Source: Plasmopara viticola
Lineage: Eukaryota; Oomycota; Peronosporomycetes; Peronosporales; Peronosporaceae
NCBI GenBank assembly: GCA_001695595.3
Contig: MBPM02000002.1
Coordinates: forward strand, 1 to 64,000
Reading direction: 5' to 3'
DNA length: 64,000 bases
Shown here: one piece after another, positions 54,701 to 64,000 of the stretch
Position numbering within the stretch: the stretch's first letter is position 1
Layout: every line of letters begins with the position of its first letter
The notes under the pieces: model-generated
Database searches by the model: none
The model's input: the letters and a program-made list of their open reading frames with translations, nothing else
Told to the model about the DNA's origin: nothing
Position numbers and translations under genes: made by a program

Positions 54701-56159
54701 TGTATCCTTTAAAATTTATTACGTGTTCAAAAGTACTACCTCTGATACGTATTTGGCTATAAATTAGCCAAGAGCTCAGTAGCTTCGGACATTCAGATCA
54801 GTAATATTGGCACCTCTACTAGTTCCACCACATAGAGCGCACCAGCCATGGCGAAGGAAAAAAAAATAGTTCGTCAACGTACCCTGCTAGATAGATGTCT
54901 TTGTCAAGCACAGGCTCAAAAAAACTATCAAGGATATATTCGTACCGCATCCTTGCTTTCGATATGTGGAGTTTAAATTGTGTTGCTTACCGTGTTCCCG
55001 CTTGCAAACTTATGCTGCCCGCAGTTGGTGAAGTTATGCCACCCAGTAGTAAAGCTATGTTACCTACATCAAGAGCGCTCTCGTCAACGGGGCTTAATTC
55101 TCTACTTAGAAGTATTAAAAAGACGCTGTTGCGTCTACCTTGTGTACGGCTACTTCAAAAAAGGAAGCTTCGACCGGTACACGTGTGAAGTGTAGCGCCT
55201 AATTGTCTTGTTTGTTTCGATTACACATTTTCCTGACCAAAGACATACACCTTGCTTATCAGACCGGTAAATCACTGTTGGTTTTATGTGTGGTATGAAT
55301 GCGGCTGACCGTATGTGTAACCAGATCTTAGCTAGTTTAATTTTGAAATAGAGTCGGAGAACTTAATTTGCGCCCCCCAGGAATGTTTTAGTCAGTTCAC
55401 AGGAATCACAAGATTAGCCATTGATATAGTCAAGCATTATGCAAAGTCTAATCGTATCTAACTTAAGCAGCTGGTATGATAGCGCACGCTACGTTCCTCA
55501 GAGTTTTGGAGGTGAGCCTAAGTGAGCGACGTGATGTACTTTATTTCCGCTCCACACGCCATAAGCCGCATTAAAGAATGAGAAATGAAATCATGCCGCA
55601 CACAGAGTAGCCAATCGGATCGGTAACGCACCTAAAACACTGTCTGAAAGGTTGCGCACAGTGTTACTCAACTAATCTACGTCATACCTAAGCGAATATA
55701 ACGAGCCCACTAACAAAGAGCGACTAAAGAAAACATCGATGTCTTCAGCAATCCGCACGGTTGTTGGAGCTGTGGGTGCAGTATGTGATTGGAACCTAGA
55801 CTCACTTTACCGTAAACTCATACTAATTCTGTGAAGTCATATTCAGTACTCGTATTTTTGTTGACAGACAAGGTTTTGTCAGCCACAAGGTCGTTTGTGA
55901 TATACAAGCATCGATCTAGTATCGCAATTACATTGTCTTCACGCGGAGCTATTTCCCCGCTCTGGAGGGTCCACCTAGGGCTTCAAAAATCTTGGGGGCC
56001 TGCGTTACTCTCATGCGAGAATTTAATGCAGCTAGTTGCTCGCCTGTGGAACTATGTTATCCATATACAGAGCGCTTTTTTGGCGCCACATTTTTGAAGG
56101 AGCCGTACGCACAACAGGTCTAAGCGCATGACCCTATCGAGAATGGGTCATGCTTCAAC
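51749..56159. other. Gene desert
   Basis: No ORF above ~100 codons and no recognised family. Probably ancient, saturated transposon DNA, judging by the gypsy relics on both sides. Confidence 0.5.
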
Positions 56160-57450
56160 CTCTAAGCGTCTGTCACTCATAAAATTTCCATCCCAATCGA
56201 TCCAGGAATCGTGCATTTCCCATCATACTCAGAGATGAGTCAAATTTCTTCATGTCAAGGACAAGAAATGGCTCGGTGTAATTAAAGCCCTCAAAATGAG
56301 CAGCTAGGTCTATTTTAATCCAAAGACTTCTAGAGTTGTTCACAAGCCCATCGACTCGATTCCGACTTGTATCTGCTGTTCTCATCTAGAGCCTTGTCAC
56401 GTCGATTTAATACGCTCGGATATAACTTCACTTTTACATACTTATTTTGCAACTCAACACTGCATCAGCTCAAATGGTAAGTGCAACGCAAAAGTGCATC
56501 GAATTAAACTAGTTTTATATGCAAAGCATGAATACAATCTCATGCGATTGCGGTCCTCCCATTTTTGGCTGACCCCAATCGAATGCCGGTGAGCAAAAGT
56601 TTGCGACGCATTAAAACTCAAAGTAAGATTCCATATCCTCGTGCACTTGCGTAAACCGCCAGCAGTTTACAGCTACCAGCCGCTTCTTTGTAAGCTGCCA
56701 AGCTCCCAGAGACCAATGTGCTTCAGACGTACAGCCATCATGAGAATATAGGTTTCTCCAAGAAGGGCGTTCTCTTGTACTAGTTACTTGCGTTTTATCG
56801 GTTTTGAGTGCACAAGTTCGACTAGCGACACTTTTAGCGTTTTAAAAAGGAAAATGTTTTAAGTTGGACCTCTTTCAGACGAAAACAAATCGCGTGTCCG
56901 TCTTTACCGCAGTTAAAGCAGCACATTGTGCTTTGATCAGTAATTTTTTTGTTCATTGGACTGAACCGTAACAACACACCAATACTCTAGGTGATGTATT
57001 GTTCATCTAAGGTATTTATGTTGTCTGTGTCTGTATTTCTCTTATAGATTGATTTAAATCGCATCTTACTGGCCGCGACCTTGACCCTAGAAAGCTAGGT
57101 GCCAGGTAGGCTACCTCAAGCCCGCTCACATACCATCGCCATGACTTGTCCAGGACGACGCACCCCAATCATAGAAGCCGTCAGCTTACTAACTAATGCA
57201 GGAATTTATGAAGCACACTCTTTCCTCGCTTGTAGGCGAGAAAGTGCGAACGCTACCGAAAATTAGAGTTTTTCCGAAGAAACGGAATTCTCAGCTGCTT
57301 TTTCATGTAGTCCCACGGCATTAAAAAGTCTGACCAGATCTCCTTGGTATGAGCGTGTGAAAACTTTACGCACCTGATCGACGCCACCTTAAGGTCAGGA
57401 GTTTCTGTTTGTGCTTTCCTTTGAAGGCGAAAATGTTGCGCTACATTGAC
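56160..57450 (-). mobile_element. Ty3/gypsy retrotransposon relic (gag to protease)
   Basis: On the - strand, about 57400-57190 reads like the gag capsid (WSDFLMPWDYMKKQL, then RSHFLAYKRGKSVLHKFLH). A CCHC zinc-knuckle remnant follows (CFNCGKDGHAIC, about 56923-56877; spacing to the last Cys shortened). About 500 bp further lies a protease-like frame (56385-56173) with TEPFLVLDMKKFDSSLSM, in the position of the retropepsin flank. Order and spacing fit gag-CCHC-protease. Reverse transcriptase and LTRs were not recognised. Confidence 0.7.
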
Positions 57451-57919
57451 TTACACACCACGTTTGGCGTTACCGCTGGTGCTACCTGAGCATGAGCTGC
57501 CCGAGATCTAGAGAAATTTTTTGCTTGAACGCTTAAGTGCCAGACGTGTTCCAGACCTCTCAGGCGTATGAGCCAGCAAGCTTTTTGAGCAGTGCGAAAT
57601 GCGAGTCCAACAGATGCGAAAAGTCTATCTGTATCAAATCCATGTGAGGGTTCAGGCGAACATTCTGTTCGCGTGGACGTATAATTGATAACAAAGTGCT
57701 ATTTGATAAGGTGACCTCACACAGCATTGAGGCGCGAAGTAAGATATGCAATTTATCGGCAACGAACATTTACTACTTTCTGTATGTGAACAAATATCAG
57801 CCTTGTAATTTATATATAAGCAATGGCGAGTTGAAAAAGATGAACTTTGAAAACGAAGATTCAACGAAAATAAGATCTGTGCTTCCCTTGTCGTCCCTTT
57901 ATTCTTTGCAGCCAAAAGT
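57451..57919. other. No gene recognised
   Basis: Downstream flank of the DZIP1-like gene. Short ORFs on both strands without motif. Confidence 0.5.
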
Positions 57920-60900
57920 TCATGATTTTCTTTCTTTAGTTTTTTGGGACACGACCGGTGACTCCTCTTCCTCGTATGCATCCGCCAGCTGATCAATTGC
58001 TATTGAATCGAAGGTGCCCACAGACTTGTCGGTCTCAAAATCTTTTGAGCGCAATAAGGACAGCGACAGATTCAAAATTGCCGGATGATCGGAAGCGTCG
58101 CCTTTTTCGGCATTAGTGCACTTTATATCGCAAAAATTATCGTCAGCAAAAAGCCGCTTTAGTCGCTTTCTTACGACCTCAATTTGCACCGCTCTGTGAA
58201 CTTTGGCAGCTCCTGCAGTTCGAGTTTTGACGCCACAAGTACTATTGATTTCCTGTCGACGATACTCATCTATTGCCATTGAAGTCAATCGCTCCGTAAG
58301 GAGTCGAATTCGACACTGCACATCACAAGGAAGAACATTTTGCCTTGACCGTAAACCAGCTCTGAGTTTCTCGTATATTACTTGGGATAAAGTTCGAGAA
58401 CCATCTCCATCGCTAGCACCTTCACTGTTCGATATTGCATGATACTTTGTTTTCATTCTTTGATACGCTTTTTCGTATTCACCAGCTAGTACCGGATCCT
58501 GTATCATCCAAGAAGGTTCTAATAATAAATCCTTTCGCTGCGATTCCATCAGGACCAATCTTGAATTCATGAGACGATCAATTTTCATAATTTCGACATT
58601 CTTTTTGGCAAGGAAGCCACGAATGAGAGCTTGCAGTCGCACAAGACGAGCAAAGTTGATGTTCTTGTCGCGCAATGTGTGCTGCATATCATCGCTTTTA
58701 GGCGCTGGCAAATCAGACGCCGACATCGTTGGGCAAACACGATCGCCATCCTCAATACGATTCGAGCCAATCGTATCAATCTCGATCACTTCTGTAAGGT
58801 CCAGTGCAGCTATTTTGCAGTACGGGATAATGTCTACTTCGATGGCATTCTTTAATTCGTGAATCAGCGTATCGCCAAACAACTCGACACCAGTGTGTTT
58901 GTGATGAAGTTTGACGCGGTGATGCATCATAGTGGTCTTAACATCATTTCCACTCGTAGCTTCAAATATTTGCTTTTCCAACAAAAGTTCTGCAATCAAA
59001 ACGCGCAAAGTGTTTGCTGTCATTGAGGCTTCTACTTGCACATGCAAGTGACTACCAAAGTGTTGGCGAACATGTGTCAACTCATCAGATGTTAAAGACG
59101 CTTGAATAGATGCGACTTCTATGGTAATGCGCCAATCTGAGGACTTTGCAACTGCTCGACGAGCCAAAAACCTAAGCGCCACTTTGCCAATGACATACGC
59201 CGCATGGTGAATCTTGGCCAGCGGATCGATTGGCTCAGACACTTCGTTTCCAAATGGAATGACGGCAGTTGGTGGCTGCGCAACACGCTCAACTGCATCA
59301 ACCTTGACGGATGACACAACGTCCGCAAGGACTTTGTCCGGTATTTGTTCCATTTGCGTGTCTTTGGAGAGTGCGTCGGGCTTACAACCAAGCGCTAAAT
59401 ATTCCTTATCGTAAGTTTCATCGGTTTGAATGTTTTTATCTTCAAGTTGCGCGACAGCCGTGACAATAATGGGGTTTTGAGTCTTCACCGGCTCCACCAC
59501 TTCACCTCGATCAAGTCCAAATCGCTCAGCATCTAACGCACTTAATTCGGCCAATCTTGGGTCTGAACGGTGCTGCCTCTTCTTTAGTTTGTTGTATTTG
59601 GCCCACAACTTGCTGCTATCTTGTCGAAGGCAGTCAACTTCTTGTTGTTTCAAAGCTTGAGTTCGCAAAAACGTGTCCATCAGCTTTTCCACCTTATCAG
59701 ACCATTCTCCATCTCCCTCCTGCAAGGTCACAGTTACTTCTCCGTCATCATTCATAAGTCGTCCTGCACGTGAAGTTTTTTGCTTTCGACTACGCTTACG
59801 CTCTGCATTCAAAGCTTCCATTTGAAAACGATCAATAGCCTCCTGCGTGTACAGCCGTAAATCTTGCGTTGTAACTGCTTGTTTCTTTTCTATCTCGACC
59901 AGTGAAGCTTGCACTCTTCCCATATACTGCTCGATCCGTGAGTTTATTTGCTGTTGCTGGCTTTCAATTTGATGGCGCTGTTGATCTCTAGCCTCTTGCT
60001 CAGCACGAACTTGGTCCTGTAGAATCAGGAATTGCTTGGACAGTTGGTTCTTTTCTTCAAGTGCATCGACAACCTCCTTTGGTAAAGAAACAGTAGTGTT
60101 CTGTATTTTCTTTTTTCTTTCCTGAAAGTCGCTATTACTACTTGAGTCGGAGAAGCTTTTTTCCCTCTTCTGTTTCTTCTTCTTCGTGTCTTGATGCCGT
60201 CTCTGCTGATGGTGCAGTAAATACTCGGCCGAAATAAAGCGTTTTTTGCATAACACACAGGACACCGCTGGAGTCACAGACAAACAGTATGATTACAATA
60301 TTTAAATACACTTTCGCACCCGACCTACGGTTTGCAATCGATCCCTCTTCTACTGTTCTTGAGTCTGCCTGGTCAGCCATGAGATCGTTCACCACAGCAT
60401 TAGCTTCTCGTGCCCCACTCTTCTTTTCTGACATGTTGCCCGCCGATGCATTTAGTAGCATTAACTCTAATGTTGCCATCGTGCGCTGCTTCTGTCGAAT
60501 CTCACGTTTTAAGCTGGCAATTTCTATCTCTTGCTGTCCATTATCGCTTTCAAATTGTTGACATTCGGTCATAAGGGTCTCACACTGTTTCTCCACCCTC
60601 TCTGAATGGTCAACAAGCGAGTCTTGAACGTGCATCAAATACTCTAACGTAAGCTACCCCAGCCATAGTAGACGTCAGTTAAAGAGTTGAGAGCTGAAAA
60701 GATAGATAGAAACACCCACCTGAGCAATCTGAAACAGCTTTAAGAAATAGGCATCTGAATAATGTTGCACGTCATCCAAAGTGACATCTGCAAAGGCTAA
60801 ATTTTCTAGATGGCTTTGAATAGTTTCAATGTCTGTAGTAGCTGCAATTTTTTCTAAATTGAGTCGTGCGATGGCGCGAACATCCAATTTTCCAGCTCGT

Positions 60901-61247
60901 TGCCGGAATGCAAAGTTACGCGTAGGTAGCCAAACATGTCGTTGAAAGCCATCGGTGGGACTTGCCGGTATGTTCATTTTATCTTGCAAATTTTCGGCGT
61001 CATCAAACTTTTTTTTTGCCATGGTATTTACCATATTATGTGCACGATTGTGATAATCTATCGGTACAGACCTTCGTGTTTTACGCCGTTTCGAAAAGAC
61101 TCCAAGGCTTTGTGAATGAACAAATCCACGGCGACTCGGTGGTATACGACCAGAGGAAGCAGAGACTTGAAGGGGACCAAAACTCCCTGTGTACTCGTCA
61201 TATCCGCTATAAAGGCGGTGAGAGTCGTCCATGGAGTAATGCCGCAT
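57920..61247 (-). CDS. DZIP1: DZIP1/Iguana-like basal-body zinc-finger protein
   Basis: Exons 61247-60720, 60653-60329 and 60267-57920, with 66- and 61-bp introns, give 1066 residues. About residues 109-185 match the Dzip-like N domain: FAFRQRAGKLDVRAIARLN, then, across the first splice, KLFQIAQ-LTLEYLMHVQD. A coiled coil follows. The second splice restores a C2H2 finger, C-VLC-KKRFISAEYLLHHQQRRH (~285-310), then a long coiled coil. A C-terminal IQ motif (LVRLQALIRGFLAKK) is present. DZIP1 acts at basal bodies and the transition zone in ciliogenesis. It is longer than typical DZIP1 (~770-870) because of the C-terminal half. An alternative start is the ATG at 61232. Confidence 0.9.
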
Positions 61248-63949
61248 TTGGTGCCGTACAACTTTGAAAAGATTCGCGTCGCTTCGACAGTGTTAGCATA
61301 TATCCGCCACAATTTTAAAAAAATCTCAGGAGTAGCTCGCTTATCGTTAATAGTTTAATATGCATACGACAAATAAGTGGACAAAATTGCAAAGTTTTGC
61401 TCAGAATTAAGAATAATCTATCGAATGCAATAATTGTGATCATGAAGAGCCATTGCCAGACTGTAGAAGCTGTTTCTTTCGTGCATGTCGATACTTCCGG
61501 TATTTTTTTCCAAGAAATTGGACTAATTTGCATAGTAGATACTGTCCCCACCTTTGTAAATTTAGTAAATACCAAGAACTATAAGTAAAACAAATGAAGA
61601 CACTTTTAGATTGTTAATATTGCACACGTCGATCCCATGAAGACCAGAAAAAGTTGACGGCCATTCACTAGACTGTTTCGCATCTTTCTGCTCGCCTTCT
61701 TTGAGCAAAGTTGTCTGAGACCCTGCCACACTGGAAGGTATATCCCATTTCCTTTAAAAATTGATACACAATATTGGTGCACTCTACTCAGGGAGTCAGA
61801 TGACGAAAGCAGGGAATCCGGTTCCCTCGTCATACCAACCTATGCCTTTTTGGCGAATACTGCGTCAGTGAGTTATAGTTGCTTTAGCGGCTATAGTCAC
61901 TGCCTAGTGACCCCGATAATCTCGTGGTGGTCATGTTTCAATTTTTTTGGTAGGTCTCACCACACTAAAGTATAATTTTTGGCATAAAATCTCTCAAGTC
62001 CTTGGGACCCTTTAGGATCCATGAGCCCAGGCGCAGCATATGCTGCTTATCAAATTGGACTAAGACATTCTTATTTAAGACGAAGGATGTCTTTCTATTT
62101 TCAGAGGAATTTACCGCTTTATAAAAACACTTCCTTTGCAATAATTTCGGTTTCAGATCGATTCCACTGATACATTTAGCAGCGCCTTTAGTTAGCGCGC
62201 CTAATGTGACACAACAATCAACTAAACAGACAATGATGTCTTTAGATAAAAATTTCTGCCAATTCTATGGCACCTAAGGGTCATTTGCGTATCGTATTCA
62301 GGCATTTTTCGTACAAAGCTGCGTTACCCGCTTCCAAAGTGTAGCCCATTATTAGTAATTTTTTGATGCCGACCTGTAAAAGCTATGTCAACCATCATGT
62401 CTTGAAAAAGTAAACTACCTCCTTAGAGATTATTTCTATTCGCAATTGTTACCACCTGTGGATTATGTTACCCGCATCTTAAATGCTATCTTTAGCATTT
62501 TTGACAGCCGGTGTTGCTGGATGAATTTAGCTACTCGCTCATGAAGGATACAAAAGAGAAATTGCGTCTAATTTTAGAAAACTCCGAGGAAAAAAAGATC
62601 GTACTGTCGAGATTCTCATATTTCGCTGCCGACCCTCGAGACCATTAAGCTGTAATTACACTGAAACCGACTTGTATTTTTTGCTCTTGCCAAGGATATT
62701 AGTCATGGCTGACCGTACTTTTTTGCAGGAGCGCAAAGTTTATCGACGTGCCGGAGTCTACGAAAATCATATTGGCGGATGATAAACTCGTTTACTTGCA
62801 TGTATTTGTGAATACGTAAAGGCATTCGGGTCTTACTTGTAACTGATGCCAAACCCTTTTTCTAATGTTCGGCTTCTGTCAACCAATCTTTTAAGTCTCT
62901 CCTTTGCTACAGACACAAATCTTAAAATCTTGCTTGCCATAGCTAGAACAAAAGATGATGTCTTTCTCAGATCCAAGTTCTTCCAAGTTTATAGGGACTA
63001 AATTGTAATTAGCACGCACACGAGCGGGTCGTAAACGCCAAGATGCAGCCTTTAGAAATAACAAATCTGTAGTTGCACTTTTCTGGATGAGCAAATTCGA
63101 TCAATTATTTTACGCACTCGAAAAAGTGTGTTCTACCCGCATATAGATCAGTTTTGAGCATAGTCACCTTGACTCGTTTGTAGAATGGCGCCCTAATAAT
63201 GAAGGTCATTGACTTCATTTGTTCACTCAAGTTGGCGTTAGCAATTAAGGAAAGCGTCAGAAATAGCTGCTTTCAAAGACTGCCGGGAGAGGCATCGTTT
63301 TTGATTCCTTTTCATGTGTTCCAAAGACAAGTGAAGTAGATCTAAGGTTGAGTAGCAACCTTTAAGCCCGGTGTTCTATTAAAGAAGTGCGGATGCAACG
63401 TTGGCATAATCATTTGCGACAGTGGCCAATTAAGTGGCCATTCCAATTGCCTTAACAAAGTCGAGTTGTGCTTTGCTTTTTTCGATATACAGAAATATAA
63501 AGACACTTTTCTCCAAAAAAACGAACAAAAGTCCAGTCCTAAAACTTTACTGGTTCATACATCGCAATAGGTGCTATCACCGGGGGCACAGCATCCATGT
63601 GTTGCCTGGACCCTCGATAATAATTTCTCCCATATGCCATGAAGGCCGTGCGCACTTGACTTCTAAACATAAGTTAGCGCTACAAATGCAGCCTGTGTAA
63701 AGGCAACCAGTATCTCGAGCAACGCAAGCTGCGCGTCCATTAGATTTGTACGATACATCCCGAACCCTTTGATGAGGTTCAGCTAGATAGTCTATTCGCG
63801 TGAAGAGCTGTATTGCTTCTATTGGGTGGGACAGTGTGCAGACTTCAAAGTGCTTTCAGGTCACACAGCATCGTAGATAGACGTGGGATAAAGTCTAATT
63901 TTCGTGGATCATTTAAAGCGTGCAATAAAACACGTTGAATTGACTTGCA
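61248..63949. other. No gene recognised
   Basis: Contains only short ORFs in conflicting frames. 62891-63094 (-) vaguely resembles a transposon linker but I cannot support it. Probably decayed repeats. Confidence 0.5.
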
Positions 63950-64000
63950 ATGTAATGTAATGTATTACGTTATCGCGTTGCCAAGTTATGCACGTGCTAG
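63950..64000 (-). mobile_element. LINE or LINE-derivative 3' end, cut by window edge
   Basis: aatgtaatgtaatgtattacg is the reversed tail, followed by cgttatcgcgttgcc and aagttatgcacgtgctag, the reverse complement of the LINE 3' end. The rest lies outside the window. Confidence 0.85.

Noticed and set aside
54895..55195. Two overlapping ~70-97-codon ORFs
   Set aside because: Overlapping frames, no signal peptide or known motif, and AT-rich low-complexity surroundings.
62891..63094. Copia-type polyprotein fragment on the - strand
   Set aside because: Only a loose resemblance to linker sequence; no catalytic motif (integrase or reverse transcriptase) nearby.

Overview
The window looks like nuclear DNA of an oomycete that makes flagellated zoospores (Phytophthora or zoosporic downy-mildew type). 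The evidence is short introns (57-72 bp, GT-AG), compact genes between decayed transposons, cyclic-nucleotide-regulated channel paralogues, and genes for basal-body/centriole proteins (CEP76, DZIP1). The genus is an inference; no marker here fixes it.

Layout. 1-20331: a tandem array of ~720-bp units. Each unit carries an intact 80-nt tRNA-Leu(AAG) and, ~360 bp away, a 79-nt tRNA-Leu-like copy with broken pairing (psi-tRNA). I count 26 full-length tRNA-Leu genes on the + strand, one full-length and one truncated copy on the - strand, and 27 psi-tRNAs on the + strand plus one truncated copy on the - strand. The left edge (1-2000) contains inverted units. The right edge fades through mutated units into ~300-bp relics (20332-22800), with one further relic at 26140-26415. 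The many 60-90-residue ORFs in the array are translations of tRNA and spacer, not genes.

23501-24681: COQ9 (three exons). 25425-34028: transposon-rich block. An old DNA transposon with ~29-bp terminal inverted repeats (27324 and 34028) holds a broken DDE-type transposase (- strand) and a broken, GC-rich LRR/IQ-motif gene (+ strand). A deleted LINE copy sits inside its left inverted repeat. Short internally deleted relatives of that LINE lie at 25425, 28791, 37610, 51370 and at the right window edge.

35126-49450: the gene-rich core. A TPR-protein gene and CEP76 (both -) are followed, across a 98-bp divergent promoter region, by two tandem ion-channel genes (+), a third broken channel copy, and ELP2 (-). 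49760-57450: gene desert with Ty3/gypsy relics. 57920-61247: a DZIP1-like gene (-). 61250-63950: no recognisable gene.

Functionally, CEP76 and DZIP1 point to centriole and flagellum biogenesis. The channels could serve zoospore signalling (inference). ELP2 (Elongator, tRNA wobble-uridine modification) and COQ9 (ubiquinone synthesis) are housekeeping genes. Exon boundaries were read by eye from splice consensus and reading frame and have not been checked against transcripts.
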